Of a DNA stretch of 40,730 bases, positions 31,891 through 40,730 are shown piece after piece (position 1 is the first letter of the stretch; every line of letters starts with the position of its first letter). The notes under the pieces are model-generated. The model worked only from the letters and a program-made list of their open reading frames with translations, was not told the origin of the DNA and ran no database searches. Made by a program: the position numbers and the translations under genes. Origin of the DNA: an uncultured Polaromonas sp. (GTDB lineage: Bacteria > Pseudomonadota > Gammaproteobacteria > Burkholderiales > Burkholderiaceae_C); NCBI GenBank assembly GCA_937863225.1, contig CALMEI010000046.1, forward strand, positions 1-40,730. The letters are read 5' to 3'.

Positions 31891-32727
31891 TTATTTATTA
31901 AGCAATGGGTTCCACGTGTGCGATTCGTTCGTGCCCTTTTCCTTCGATACACACCAGGCATATAAAGCGTCGTATACAGGAAGCATCGTTTTCAACATTT
32001 CGTTATCGTTGCTATGCATCGACGACATACCAAGTGATATTGCCAACAATCCTGCTGCTTGGGGTGCTATGGCCAGACAATCTGTGTCAGCAGCACGAAC
32101 AATCGCTGCCAACCGATTCAATGCTGCATCGTGAGTAAAACGGTAATGCAACAAAAATGCATCAAAACTGCATTGATCTGCATTATGGGTAAACACTGTT
32201 TGGCATACATGCTCTGTCACATCGAAAGGGGTTGCTGATTCTGATTGTGCAGTCGACTTTACCTGATCAACTGGCACATACAAAAACTCTGAGGTTGAAT
32301 CAATAAATCGCAACACCAGCCATGGGCACGCGATGCGGTCAATTTTTGGCCGAGACCGAGTCACCCATTTGCTTTTTTGACCTATGGCTTTGCTTTGCAT
32401 CGGCAAATTTGCGATACGACATGCTTCTATACCACCTTCTAAATAATATGCTTCAACACCAAGATCACGTAAAAATCGCATTGTGCTTTGACTCACTTCG
32501 CGTCCATGCACACAATATACTAACACGGGTATGGTTTTAGGGATACCAGCTGCCCAGCTGTTGATTAGCAACGGGTCTCTTCGTATTGCCCCTTTCAAAA
32601 AACTGTCAGCCCCTAAAAATGCCTCGTGCTTACGGACATCAATAACAATGAGCGCATCATCAGAGTTGAATCGATCAAATAACTCAAATGGTTGTACAGA
32701 AAATGCAGGCGAATTTGTGGTGTCCAT
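31891..32727 (-). CDS. Rhodanese-ChrB fusion, chromate-resistance associated
   Basis: 278 aa. The N-terminal half (about 10-115) is a rhodanese domain: DALIVIDVRKHEAF, then VLVYCVHGREVSQ with the persulfide-forming cysteine C72 and a CxxGR-type loop. The C-terminal half (about 125-270) is a ChrB C-terminal domain: WVTRSRPKIDRIACPWLVLRFID and later FTHDAALNRLAAIVRAAD. It lacks the N-terminal DNA-binding part of full ChrB regulators, so it is probably an enzyme or sensor rather than a repressor. The ATG follows a weak GGA. Upstream at 32774-32788 is a small TGTGC/GCACA dyad. Confidence 0.88.
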   Translation of the reverse strand: MDTTNSPAFSVQPFELFDRFNSDDALIVIDVRKHEAFLGADSFLKGAIRRDPLLINSWAAGIPKTIPVLVYCVHGREVSQSTMRFLRDLGVEAYYLEGGIEACRIANLPMQSKAIGQKSKWVTRSRPKIDRIACPWLVLRFIDSTSEFLYVPVDQVKSTAQSESATPFDVTEHVCQTVFTHNADQCSFDAFLLHYRFTHDAALNRLAAIVRAADTDCLAIAPQAAGLLAISLGMSSMHSNDNEMLKTMLPVYDALYAWCVSKEKGTNESHTWNPLLNK

Positions 32728-32843
32728 GTTAAATCCATAGTAAGTTTAGCTGTTGGACGGGACACCGTCTTTGTGTGCGATTTGCACATTACCGGGAAGC
32801 CATAACCCGAGAACTAAATCTTAGCACATCAAAAATCTAGTTT

Positions 32844-33425
32844 TCAATTCGAAAAAGAAAATACTGATGTGCCTGCCAACAAATTCGGTAAAGTGCGCAC
32901 TATCCGCCCATTCTGAATACCAAAACTGTCTTGCACTTTCAAGCCATTTTTCAAGGCCAGAATATTCAAATCTGCATGCGTTCCAACACGAATGTTAGGG
33001 GTGTCGTACCACTGATAGGGTAGGCGTCGAGTTACGGGCATGCGACCTTGGAGTACGCTTAATCGATTCGGCCAATGAGCAAAATTAGGAAAGGCGACTA
33101 CGCCGAGTCGCCCTACACGCACAGTCTCGCGCAACATCACCTCTGCATTGCGCAAGTGTTGCAAAGTGTCTATTTGTAAAACGACATCAAACGAGCTATT
33201 GTCAAACAACGCCAGTCCTTCATCAAGATTTAATTGAATCACATTCACGCCGCGTTTCACGCAAGCAAGCACATTTGCATCATTAATCTCAATGCCATAA
33301 CCCGTACAAGAACGCACTTGTTGCAAATACCCAAGCATTTCCCCGTCGCCACAACCCAAATCCAGCACGCGTGACCCAACAGGCACGAGTTTGGCAATAG
33401 CTTTCATAGTTGCCAAATCACTCAT
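32844..33425 (-). CDS. metW: MetW, methionine-biosynthesis SAM-dependent protein
   Basis: A 193-aa class I methyltransferase fold. SAM motif I is [17 protein letters not shown], followed by [43 protein letters not shown] and [16 protein letters not shown], all characteristic of MetW. In proteobacteria MetW forms a pair with MetX and is needed for full acyltransferase activity. The ATG (33423-33425) lies 8 nt inside the metX 3' end, so translation is coupled. Confidence 0.95.
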   Translation of the reverse strand: MSDLATMKAIAKLVPVGSRVLDLGCGDGEMLGYLQQVRSCTGYGIEINDANVLACVKRGVNVIQLNLDEGLALFDNSSFDVVLQIDTLQHLRNAEVMLRETVRVGRLGVVAFPNFAHWPNRLSVLQGRMPVTRRLPYQWYDTPNIRVGTHADLNILALKNGLKVQDSFGIQNGRIVRTLPNLLAGTSVFSFSN

Positions 33426-34617
33426 GTTTGTCTCCAGAGTTCAATCCCGAATGAATGCTATCAAAATAAGAGCTAACTACACCCATATACCGCGGATCAT
33501 CAAGCAAGAAAGCATCGTGTCCATGTGGCGCATTGATTTCTGCATAACTCACATTCCGCTTGTTATCTAACAAGGCTTTCACAATCTCACAGCTACGAGC
33601 TGGTGCAAAACGCCAATCCGTAGTGAAGCTAACCAGCAAAAATTTCGTATCTGCTGAAGTCTGCGCGATGGCCTTCTTTAAATCTCCACCCTTGTTACGG
33701 GCAGGGTCAAAATAATCTAATGCACGGGTAATGAGCAAATAGGTATTCGCATCGAAATACTCTGCAAATTTGTCACCTTGATAACGTAAATAACTCTCTA
33801 TTTGAAATTCAACCTCTTGTGTGCTGTACTGGTACTCAGTTTGCAAGCTAGATTGGTTATCGCCCAAACCCAATGCGGACTTAAGTTGCCGCCCAAACTT
33901 TTCATTCATCACATCGTCACTCAAATAAGTGATGTGACCAATCATGCGAGCAATACGCAAGCCACGTTTAGGCACAACTTTTTGAGCATAAAAATGTCCG
34001 CCATGAAAATCCGGATCGGTCACTATCGCACGTCTAGCAACTTCGTTGAAAGCGATGTTTTCAGCAGTTAAATTCGGAGCACTTGCAACGATGACTGCGT
34101 GCTGCACCCTGTCTGGATATTGCAATGTCCAACTCAATGCCTGCATGCCGCCCAAACTTCCTCCCATAACGGCTGCAAGTGTATTAATTCCCAATTGGTC
34201 TAAGAGCAAGGCTTGTGCGTTCACCCAATCTTCTACTGTCACCACCGGAAATTCAGCACCGTAGACATTACCAGTATCGGGGTTGATGTTCATGGGACCT
34301 GTGGAGCCAAAACATGAACCCAAATTATTCACACCGATGACAAAGAAATGATTGGTATCAACCGCTTTACCTGGTCCAATCATGTTATCCCACCAGCCTT
34401 CAGATTTCGGGATTATTTGACCCACTTCGTTGGCATATACACCTGCCACATGGTGCGAAGCATTTAATGCGTGACATATCAAAACTGCATTCGATTTACC
34501 TGCATTGAGCACGCCGTAAGTTTCATAACTCAAATCAAACTGGTGTATGGCTTTGCCGCTTTGCAGTACCAAAGGCATCGCAAAGTGCATCGTTTGTGGT
34601 TGGGCAATCATAGACAT
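33418..34617 (-). CDS. metX: Homoserine O-acyltransferase MetX (probably succinyl type)
   Basis: A 399-aa alpha/beta-hydrolase-fold enzyme activating homoserine for methionine synthesis. Catalytic triad: S154 in [12 protein letters not shown]334 in [10 protein letters not shown] and H367 in [10 protein letters not shown]. Other motifs: [34 protein letters not shown]. MetX enzymes paired with MetW in beta-proteobacteria are mostly O-succinyltransferases, so that acyl donor is more likely than acetyl-CoA; this is inference from family and context. The gene begins 12 nt after the glycosyltransferase stop. No SAM riboswitch fits in that gap. Confidence 0.93.
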   Translation of the reverse strand: MSMIAQPQTMHFAMPLVLQSGKAIHQFDLSYETYGVLNAGKSNAVLICHALNASHHVAGVYANEVGQIIPKSEGWWDNMIGPGKAVDTNHFFVIGVNNLGSCFGSTGPMNINPDTGNVYGAEFPVVTVEDWVNAQALLLDQLGINTLAAVMGGSLGGMQALSWTLQYPDRVQHAVIVASAPNLTAENIAFNEVARRAIVTDPDFHGGHFYAQKVVPKRGLRIARMIGHITYLSDDVMNEKFGRQLKSALGLGDNQSSLQTEYQYSTQEVEFQIESYLRYQGDKFAEYFDANTYLLITRALDYFDPARNKGGDLKKAIAQTSADTKFLLVSFTTDWRFAPARSCEIVKALLDNKRNVSYAEINAPHGHDAFLLDDPRYMGVVSSYFDSIHSGLNSGDKHE

Positions 34618-34629
34618 ATAGCATCTAAA

Positions 34630-35622
34630 CTATATTTTTGGAAATTCGCTATCATTTTTCGTTAGATATCTAAACAGATATTGCGGCTTATTATTTAAAC
34701 GCAAATGTATACGTCCTAAGTACTCACCCAGCACACCAATGAACAACGTTTGAAAACCACTCACTAACAATATCGTCACGATAATTGAAGCCCAACCTTT
34801 TGATTCATTTGGATAAAGATAACTGCTCACAGCAATAAAAATTGCACCCATAAAACCCAATGCCGCTATGAATGCTCCCATCAGTGTTACCAACCTCAAT
34901 GGCACGATAGAGGTACCAGTGACCATTCTGAGCCAAAGTGAGATTGATTTTGAAAAGTTGTAATTTCCTTCGCCATAAGCGCGTGTCCCATGCTGTATTT
35001 CTACGCTGGCGATGCGCTTTGTTATATCAAGTATGAGTCCATCCAAATAGGCAAACGGTCCTTCATGGCTTCGAACTTGATCTACAACTCCGCGTTTTAA
35101 TGCTTTGAAAGATGACAAGTACAAACCCTTGGGCTTTGATAAAAGCCACGACGCCATCAAATCGTTAAACTTGCTACCTAAAATTTTCCAAGCAGCATGC
35201 TGTCGATTGGCATATCGTGTGTAACAAACATCTGCACCATTGACCAATTCTGAAATCATGCTAGGTATTGCTTCAGGAGGATGCTGCAAATCATCATCCA
35301 TCAGGACAACATATGCACCGTTAACTAAATTTAGCCCTGCCATAATGGCATTGTGCTGTCCAAAATTTCTAGAGAGTGTCGCTCCCTGCAAAAAAGTATA
35401 TTTTGTCGCCAATGTTTGAATCATTTGCCAACTGTTATCAGGACTGCAATCATCGACCAAAATCAGCTCAAAGTTACCAGCATAAACTGAATTTTTCATG
35501 CATGTATCAATTCGCGAAACCAACTCTTCCAGACCCCCTTCGTTCCGATAAACAGGGATCAGAATAGACACTTGTAATTGATTCTTTTGAGTCACTTGAT
35601 TTATTGATTCAGTACTTATCAT
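34630..35622 (-). CDS. Family 2 glycosyltransferase, polyprenyl-phosphate type (GtrB/ArnC-like)
   Basis: 330 aa. The cytoplasmic GT-A domain (about 15-240) shows VSILIPVYRNEGGLEEL, LILVDDCSPDNSW, ATLSRNFGQHNAIMAGL and MDDDLQHPPE (DxD-type metal site). Two C-terminal membrane helices follow (PLRLVTLMGAFIAALGF and a second around IIVTILLVSGFQTLFIG), ending GEYLGRIHLRLNNKPQYL, the usual tail of undecaprenyl-phosphate sugar transferases. It loads a sugar onto a lipid carrier for envelope decoration. No other polysaccharide genes lie near; its joining to metX-metW on one strand is unusual. Confidence 0.88.
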   Translation of the reverse strand: MISTESINQVTQKNQLQVSILIPVYRNEGGLEELVSRIDTCMKNSVYAGNFELILVDDCSPDNSWQMIQTLATKYTFLQGATLSRNFGQHNAIMAGLNLVNGAYVVLMDDDLQHPPEAIPSMISELVNGADVCYTRYANRQHAAWKILGSKFNDLMASWLLSKPKGLYLSSFKALKRGVVDQVRSHEGPFAYLDGLILDITKRIASVEIQHGTRAYGEGNYNFSKSISLWLRMVTGTSIVPLRLVTLMGAFIAALGFMGAIFIAVSSYLYPNESKGWASIIVTILLVSGFQTLFIGVLGEYLGRIHLRLNNKPQYLFRYLTKNDSEFPKI

Positions 35623-35707
35623 TCGCCTGATTGTAACGATGGCATTGGTCCACCTACAAATACCAGCAATGACAAATCAGGTTATCATTACTACTGAGTT
35701 TATATAC

Positions 35708-36142
35708 ATGCAAATTTTCAGCAAATCAATCCACATTCTTGACATCGAGTCTGCCATCAATTATTGGCGAGAACTTAGGCCATCTCATGACGGCATCGTT
35801 TTATCACCAGAAATCCGTGCGCTTGGAGAGACCTATGCTTTGATGGTTTACAAACATGAAACAGAAATAGCCGAATGCACAGTTTCAGATCAAGCCATGT
35901 CTGCATGGTTAGCTTGGTATGCCACAACACCCGATACACCTTGCATCGCAATATGTTCAACCAGTCAAGGTGACGAAAGTTGTAAAGGCTGCGGACGAAC
36001 TTTTGCAGAGGTCCAGCACTGGCCCAAAATGTCTCCAGTGGAAAAACGCATGACATGGCGTCGTATCACGCATGAGAATACCGCGTGGCGATTTAACACT
36101 TACGCTGAACGTGCCAGAGAAGTCCTTACGTCGGCACAGTGA
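35708..36142 (+). CDS. DUF3717-DUF1289 fusion protein
   Basis: 144 aa from the ATG at 35708 (MQIFSKSIHILDIESAINYW). The N-terminal half fits DUF3717 (ILDIESAINYWRELRPS, then LSPEIRALGETYALMVY). The C-terminal half is DUF1289 with TPCIAICSTSQGDE, SCKGCGRTFAEVQHWPKMS and KRMTWRRI: four Cys as C-x3-C-x8-C-x2-C, probably a metal site. Both domains lack known function. It lies 53 nt upstream of ruvA on the same strand and may share its transcript; a longer frame from 35639 lacks support. Confidence 0.82.
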   Translation: MQIFSKSIHILDIESAINYWRELRPSHDGIVLSPEIRALGETYALMVYKHETEIAECTVSDQAMSAWLAWYATTPDTPCIAICSTSQGDESCKGCGRTFAEVQHWPKMSPVEKRMTWRRITHENTAWRFNTYAERAREVLTSAQ

Positions 36143-36195
36143 TAATGTGACGATAAGTAATTTTTAACCTTAAACAAAACGCAGACCTATTCCAT

Positions 36196-36765
36196 ATGAT
36201 TAGCAAACTCACAGGCATACTTTGTGATAAAAACCCGCCACAAATTGTGATTGATTGTCATGGCGTCGGTTATGAAGTTGACGTTCCTATGAGCACTTTT
36301 TACACCTTGCCAAGTATTGGTGAAAAAGTTAGTTTATTGACACATTTTGTTGTACGCGAAGATGCGCAGATTCTATTTGGATTTCAAACAGCACAAGAAC
36401 GAACCGCATTTAAACAGCTCATCAAAATTTCAGGTGTAGGCGCAAGAACTGCGTTGTCAATACTTTCCGGCATGAGTGTGAATGAACTGGCACAGGCCAT
36501 TACATTACAAGATGCGGGTAGGCTGGTGAAAGTCCCCGGTATAGGCAAAAAAACGGCAGAGCGATTGCTGTTAGAGTTGAAAGGCAAAATAGGAGCAGAT
36601 ATGGGTCAAATTAGCCATGTTGGCGGCGATGTCCATGTTGATATTTTGCAGGCACTGGTGGCTTTGGGTTACAGTGATAAAGATGCGACCTTGGCGGCCA
36701 AAGTATTGCCAAAAGATATCAGTGTCAGCGACGGTATCAAACTGGCTTTAAGGGCTTTGGCATAA
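36196..36765 (+). CDS. ruvA: Holliday junction branch-migration protein RuvA
   Basis: 189 aa. It binds the four-way junction and loads RuvB. The N-terminal OB-fold starts [28 protein letters not shown]; two helix-hairpin-helix motifs are [13 protein letters not shown] and [13 protein letters not shown]; the C-terminal RuvB-binding domain ends [11 protein letters not shown]. The start has no visible Shine-Dalgarno but aligns exactly with the family. ruvB follows after 37 nt; ruvC is not adjacent. Confidence 0.97.
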   Translation: MISKLTGILCDKNPPQIVIDCHGVGYEVDVPMSTFYTLPSIGEKVSLLTHFVVREDAQILFGFQTAQERTAFKQLIKISGVGARTALSILSGMSVNELAQAITLQDAGRLVKVPGIGKKTAERLLLELKGKIGADMGQISHVGGDVHVDILQALVALGYSDKDATLAAKVLPKDISVSDGIKLALRALA

Positions 36766-36802
36766 TGAACTTAACTAAAGTGAATCAACTTACAAAGTCA
36801 AG

Positions 36803-37861
36803 ATGAGCATACAAACCGACGATTTTGCTCCAGCACCCATCAAGCGTGTTATGTCTGCTGAACCTTCTTCGCCTAACGAAGAAGCCATTGAGCGTGCTTT
36901 GCGTCCGAAATTGTTCGACGAATACGTTGGTCAAAGCAAAGTGCGTGAACAGTTAGAGATTTTCATCGGTGCGGCAAAAATGCGCCAGGAAGCCATGGAC
37001 CATGTTTTACTTTTTGGCCCACCTGGCTTAGGGAAAACCACACTTTCACACATCATTGCGCACGAGCTTGGCGTGAATTTACGTCAGACCAGTGGTCCTG
37101 TATTGGAAAAGCCCAAGGATTTGGCTGCGCTGCTAACCAACTTAGAGAAAAATGATGTTTTATTTATCGACGAAATTCACAGATTGAACCCTGTGGTTGA
37201 GGAGATTTTGTATCCAGCTTTAGAGGACTACCAAATTGACATCATGATTGGTGAAGGTCCCGCAGCTCGATCAATTAAGCTTGATTTACAACCATTCACT
37301 TTAGTTGGCGCAACCACTCGTGCTGGTATGTTAACCAACCCACTTCGCGATAGATTTGGTATCGTTTCACGTTTGGAGTTCTACACAGCCGACGAATTAG
37401 CACGTATCGTACAACGCAGCGCATCTTTGCTTAATGTACCTGCGGACAAAGCGGGTGGATTTGAAATTGCACGACGTTCACGCGGCACACCTCGCATCGC
37501 TAACAGGTTGTTACGTCGTGTACGTGATTTCGCAGACGTTAAAGGTGAAGGACAAATCACTCTGGATATTGCCAATAAAGCGCTGGCAATGCTTGATGTA
37601 GATCCACAAGGTTTAGACATCATGGATCGCAAAATGTTAGAAGCTGTCATCCACCGTTTTGACGGAGGGCCAGTTGGCTTAGACAATATTGCAGCCAGCA
37701 TTGGCGAAGAGCGCGATACGATTGAGGATGTGATTGAGCCATATTTGATTCAACAAGGTTACCTGCAACGTACTCCACGAGGACGAATGGCCACCCTAGC
37801 AGCATACAAACATTTGGGCGTGTTACCGCCAAAAAATACTTCCGAACTCTTTATAGATTAA
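36803..37861 (+). CDS. ruvB: Holliday junction branch-migration helicase RuvB
   Basis: A 352-aa AAA+ motor. Walker A is [14 protein letters not shown], Walker B is [12 protein letters not shown], sensor 1 and arginine-finger region [20 protein letters not shown], sensor 2 area [19 protein letters not shown]. The C-terminal winged-helix domain ends [19 protein letters not shown]. The N-terminal 25 residues are a variable extension. It converges with apaG, with 15 nt between stops and no clear terminator. Confidence 0.97.
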   Translation: MSIQTDDFAPAPIKRVMSAEPSSPNEEAIERALRPKLFDEYVGQSKVREQLEIFIGAAKMRQEAMDHVLLFGPPGLGKTTLSHIIAHELGVNLRQTSGPVLEKPKDLAALLTNLEKNDVLFIDEIHRLNPVVEEILYPALEDYQIDIMIGEGPAARSIKLDLQPFTLVGATTRAGMLTNPLRDRFGIVSRLEFYTADELARIVQRSASLLNVPADKAGGFEIARRSRGTPRIANRLLRRVRDFADVKGEGQITLDIANKALAMLDVDPQGLDIMDRKMLEAVIHRFDGGPVGLDNIAASIGEERDTIEDVIEPYLIQQGYLQRTPRGRMATLAAYKHLGVLPPKNTSELFID

Positions 37862-37876
37862 ATCTGTATCAAGCAA

Positions 37877-38263
37877 TTAATGCAATACACGCGCATTAGG
37901 GGTGTCAGCAATTAACATAAATTCATCTATCGGGACCTCAAAACGCGCGCCATCTTCAGCGACACAAAAGTAGCTACCATGCATTGTTCCAGTCGGTGTA
38001 TGAAATCGCGTACCACTAGAGTATTCGAATGCTTCGCCTGGTTTAAGCAAAGGTTGTTGACCAACTACGCCCAAACCCTGTACTTCTTCCGATCGTCCGT
38101 TGGCATCAACGATCACCCAATGGCGCGATATCAACTGCGCAGCTACATTTCCCACATTTTTAATAGTTATTGTGTATGCAAACACATAACTATCGGTAGC
38201 TATATCTGATTGCTCTGCAATAAACTGATTAACTACTGTGACAGAAAATTTGTATACATTCAT
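37877..38263 (-). CDS. apaG: ApaG/CorD protein
   Basis: A 128-aa immunoglobulin-like beta-sandwich. Motifs: FAYTITIKNVGNVAAQLISRHWVI, VQGLGVVGQQPLLKPGEAFEYSSGT and GTMHGSYFCVAEDG, the ApaG hallmark. ApaG domains are linked to divalent-cation homeostasis and occur in F-box proteins; the bacterial role is unclear. ATG 38263 gives the usual length; a GTG at 38278 would add five residues. apaG often follows rsmA, but here lies 16 kb away between ruvB and tctA. Confidence 0.94.
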   Translation of the reverse strand: MNVYKFSVTVVNQFIAEQSDIATDSYVFAYTITIKNVGNVAAQLISRHWVIVDANGRSEEVQGLGVVGQQPLLKPGEAFEYSSGTRFHTPTGTMHGSYFCVAEDGARFEVPIDEFMLIADTPNARVLH

Positions 38264-38293
38264 ATACTGATCGTACACGACTACGACAAAACA

Positions 38294-39799
38294 TTATGAA
38301 ATGAGGGTTTTGTTTTTAGTTATCAGTTTTAAAAGTCTAGGCAAGAAAAGAACCAATAAAATAACAGCTAACAGTGTCATAGACATGGGTCTCTCTAGGA
38401 AAACCATCCATCTTCCCTCACCAATTGCGATGGCATTTCGCAATTGAGCCTCGGCCAAAGGTCCCAAAATCATACCTACCACCACGGGAGCGGATGGGAA
38501 ATCAAACCTTCTCATCACCACACCAAAAACACCTATGGCATAGAGCAACACCAAGTCAAAAGCGCTTTGCCTCATTCCATACACACCAACAGTTGCAAAG
38601 ATTAAAATACCTGCATAAAGATAAGTTTTGGGGATTTTCAACAACTTAACCCAAATACCTACCATCGGCAAATTCAGCACCAAAAGCATCACATTGCCGA
38701 TATAAAGTGATGCGATTAAAGCCCAAACTAGAGTTGCAGAAGACTGTAACAATTGCGGCCCAGGTTGAATACCATAGCTTTGAAAAGCACCCAACAATAT
38801 TGCAGCAGTGGTTGATGTTGGTATACCCAATGTCAGTAAAGGTATCAATGTTGCTGTGACAGCCGCATTGTTTGCGGCTTCAGGTCCCGCGACGCCTTCA
38901 ATCGCACCATTGGTTCCAAATTCTTTTTTGGTTTTTTCATTCGCCAATTTCTTTTCTGTGGCATAGCTTAAGAATGTTGGAATTTCACTTCCACCAGCTG
39001 GAATGGTGCCAAATGGAAACCCAATTGCTGTTCCACGCAACCATGCAGGCCAAGATCTACGCCAATCACTTTTGTTCATGTGCACGCTACTGAGATGATT
39101 TTGCGATTCATCTGACCTGCCTTCGTAAAGAACAACATACAGTGTTTCTGCCACAGCAAATAACCCGACTGCCACCAGAACTATTTCAATCCCATCTAAA
39201 AGCTCTGGTACACCTGCCGTGTACCGTGCTTGACCTGAAATTTGGTCCATCCCGATCAAACCTACTGCCAACCCAATGAAGAGCGACGTGATGCCACGTA
39301 AAGTACTTTGACCCAATACCGAGCTGACCGTTACAAAGGCCAACAACATTAAACAAAAATATTCAGGCGGCCCCAACCTAACAGCGAAATTTGCCAACAA
39401 AGGTGCAAACAAGGTCACCCCCACAGTAGCAATTGTTCCCGCGACAAAAGAACCTATGGCTGCCGTTGCCAAAGCGGCACCCGCACGACCTGATTTGGCC
39501 ATTTTGTTGCCTTCCATGGCAGTAATCATGCTTCCCGCTTCACCCGGCGTATTGAGCAAAATGGAGGTGGTAGATCCACCATACATGGCTCCATAGTAAA
39601 TACCAGCAAAGAAAATCATCGAGGCAGTCGCGTCCACCTGAGCTGTGATTGGCAATAACATGGCTACCGCAACCGCTGGACCAATTCCGGGTAAAACGCC
39701 TACCGCTGTCCCAAGCGTGCAGCCTATCAAACACCAAAGCAAATTGATGGGTGTGGCTGCAGTTGCAAATCCCTGCAAGAGTTGATTCAAGATATCCAT
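38294..39799 (-). CDS. tctA: Tripartite tricarboxylate transporter, large permease TctA
   Basis: 501 aa with about 11-12 membrane segments. TctA motifs: [66 protein letters not shown] and [15 protein letters not shown]. It moves a carboxylate together with TctB, receiving it from the periplasmic TctC. ATG at 39799 has a weak ribosome binding site; it starts 13 nt after tctB. The substrate (citrate, aromatic acid or other) cannot be read. Confidence 0.95.
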   Translation of the reverse strand: MDILNQLLQGFATAATPINLLWCLIGCTLGTAVGVLPGIGPAVAVAMLLPITAQVDATASMIFFAGIYYGAMYGGSTTSILLNTPGEAGSMITAMEGNKMAKSGRAGAALATAAIGSFVAGTIATVGVTLFAPLLANFAVRLGPPEYFCLMLLAFVTVSSVLGQSTLRGITSLFIGLAVGLIGMDQISGQARYTAGVPELLDGIEIVLVAVGLFAVAETLYVVLYEGRSDESQNHLSSVHMNKSDWRRSWPAWLRGTAIGFPFGTIPAGGSEIPTFLSYATEKKLANEKTKKEFGTNGAIEGVAGPEAANNAAVTATLIPLLTLGIPTSTTAAILLGAFQSYGIQPGPQLLQSSATLVWALIASLYIGNVMLLVLNLPMVGIWVKLLKIPKTYLYAGILIFATVGVYGMRQSAFDLVLLYAIGVFGVVMRRFDFPSAPVVVGMILGPLAEAQLRNAIAIGEGRWMVFLERPMSMTLLAVILLVLFLPRLLKLITKNKTLIS

Positions 39800-39812
39800 G
39801 TTTATTGTTATC

Positions 39813-40343
39813 TTATAGCCAACCTGTAGTGGTCAGTCCAGGCAAACCAATTGCAAGTAATTTTGTAAACATCCAATACACGGGCGCCGAAATTGCAAAC
39901 CCTATGAGCGCATCTTTCAATAAGCGAATAACATCAAAGGGCAATTTCCCATTGCTTTGTGATATTCGCATACCGCGGGCTGCGCATACAAAACACAGTG
40001 AGCAACTTAAAATGAAACCGATTGTGGTTATCAGTGCCGCGTTGGCTAGCAACCCACCAGACAACCAAGCAAATCCTAACCAATCACCCTGATGACTGCC
40101 CGAAGGTTGATCCATCTGTCGAAAGCCGCCAGTGCGTGCTTCCCAAATCACCCACAAGCCACAGACGAGCAATACAAATGAAACAACTGCTGGCAAGAAG
40201 TTCGGTCCAACACCTGAATACCCTGCGTCTGAAGGAATACTGTACGCACCAACTGCCATCACCACTCCAATCCCAATCACACCCAAGCCAATAAGGCTTT
40301 GCAGTGTGCTTGAAGTCGTGCGATTTGTTGAAACGTCGGTCAC
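39813..40343 (-). CDS. tctB: Tripartite tricarboxylate transporter, small permease TctB
   Basis: 176 aa with four hydrophobic helices: [56 protein letters not shown] and [19 protein letters not shown]. The first is followed by [13 protein letters not shown], common in TctB. The start is GTG at 40341-40343, overlapping the tctC stop as GTGA, which indicates coupled translation. The gene order tctC-tctB-tctA fits the family operon. Confidence 0.92.
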   Translation of the reverse strand: MTDVSTNRTTSSTLQSLIGLGVIGIGVVMAVGAYSIPSDAGYSGVGPNFLPAVVSFVLLVCGLWVIWEARTGGFRQMDQPSGSHQGDWLGFAWLSGGLLANAALITTIGFILSCSLCFVCAARGMRISQSNGKLPFDVIRLLKDALIGFAISAPVYWMFTKLLAIGLPGLTTTGWL

Positions 40344-40730
40344 AACATACCTGCTAAATGCATCGTTCCGCGCAAGCTCGCAAACTCGTTGTCAACAAAA
40401 TCATCAAACGCTTTTCCAGTAAGCACTGCTGGAGTCCAATTGTTTTTTTCCAATGACTCAGCCCAAGTTTTTGTTTTGGTTGCTTTGACAATAATATCCG
40501 TCAAGGCAGCGCGTTGTGCAGGCGTAATACCTGGTGCACCATAGACGCCACGCCAGTTGCCAAGAACCACGTCATAACCCTGTTCCTTTAAAGTCGGCAC
40601 ATTGATTCCGGGCAATCGTTTTTCAGAAGTCACGCCAATTGCGCGCATTTTCCCTGCGGCGATGTATTCTGCAAACTCGCTGTAGCCGCTACCGCCCACT
40701 TTAACATTACCACCAGAATAGCTGCAACAG
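40340..40730 (-). CDS. tctC: Periplasmic substrate-binding protein TctC, C-terminal part, probably frameshifted at the edge
   Basis: About 130 C-terminal residues of a Bug/TctC solute-binding protein; the start lies beyond the window. Seen: GSGYSEFAEYIAAGKMRAIGV, KRLPGINVPTLKEQGYDVVLGNWRGVYGAPGITPAQR, and the end [19 protein letters not shown]. Upstream of GGNVKVGGSGY the family expects a segment like AAILGGN. The sequence shows those codons (GCAGCTATTCTG) in another frame, one base short of GGT, suggesting a 1-nt deletion near 40712-40716. It may be a sequencing error at a contig end or a real mutation. Confidence 0.85.
   Translation of the reverse strand, partial: CCSYSGGNVKVGGSGYSEFAEYIAAGKMRAIGVTSEKRLPGINVPTLKEQGYDVVLGNWRGVYGAPGITPAQRAALTDIIVKATKTKTWAESLEKNNWTPAVLTGKAFDDFVDNEFASLRGTMHLAGML

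Noticed and set aside
31872-31961. N-terminal extension of chrA with 30 extra residues
   Set aside because: The extension (Arg-rich, PGVYRRKRARTNRT) overlaps the end of the ChrB-like gene and does not resemble ChrA; the ATG at 31871 gives a normal start.
1-40730. tRNA, rRNA, CRISPR array, transposase or phage genes
   Set aside because: None seen on either strand by eye. No direct-repeat array with regular spacers and no integrase- or transposase-like protein is present. A tRNAscan and an ISfinder search would be decisive.

Overview
The window looks like chromosomal DNA of a betaproteobacterium of the order Burkholderiales, most likely a Comamonadaceae-type bacterium with moderate GC (roughly 45% by eye). 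The evidence is the gene content: a VC_2705-type symporter pair, a leucine-degradation liu cluster, aceK, split metH, lptD-surA-rsmA, metXW, a TctCBA transporter and DUF3717. It also carries two kinds of small palindromic repeat that resemble, from memory, repeats common in that family. Nearly all genes are housekeeping or catabolic. I see no tRNA, rRNA, CRISPR array, IS element or prophage, and no gene-free stretch longer than 300 bases.

Layout. Positions 1-16437 are all on the minus strand: the start of a probable DUF294/CBS regulator, a symporter large and small subunit, a TPR protein and small membrane protein, a DsbA-fold isomerase with a DUF1289 protein, then the liu operon read as liuB, liuC, a DUF4126 membrane protein, liuD, HMG-CoA lyase and ybaK. 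Upstream of it are a HAD phosphatase, a thiolase, aceK and a carbonic anhydrase. Positions 16514-20908 are on the plus strand: the N-terminal part of a split methionine synthase, malic enzyme maeB, and a secreted barnase-type RNase followed by its barstar-type inhibitor. At 21138-25746 (minus) is the envelope cluster lptD-surA-rsmA, divergent from amgK (plus). Then come rsmE, an MFS transporter and yidB (plus). A lipase-like hydrolase, chrA, a rhodanese-ChrB fusion, metW, metX and a glycosyltransferase are on minus. DUF3717/DUF1289, ruvA and ruvB are on plus. The window closes with apaG and tctA-tctB-tctC on minus, tctC running off the end.

How the genes work together. liuB/liuD carboxylate 3-methylcrotonyl-CoA, liuC hydrates the product and HMG-CoA lyase cleaves it to acetoacetate and acetyl-CoA; the nearby thiolase could process acetoacetyl-CoA. 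A perfect 32-bp palindrome upstream of liuB is a strong operator candidate. AceK and MaeB control carbon flow around the TCA and glyoxylate cycles. MetX, MetW and MetH belong to methionine synthesis.

Most unusual observations: (1) an about 80-bp double-hairpin element inserted in frame inside liuD, adding about 26 residues to the biotin-carboxylase domain next to the ATP-grasp active site; (2) three copies of a 57-59 bp intergenic hairpin repeat at 4761, 12574 and 27008; (3) a canonical EF-hand loop inside the sodium symporter; (4) an LptD reduced to one possible disulfide pair; (5) a probable frameshift in tctC at the window edge; (6) a secreted RNase/barstar pair followed by a 13-bp stem-loop and a possible small overlapping gene. 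No obviously new multi-gene system was found; the in-frame palindromic insertion is the best candidate for something undescribed.
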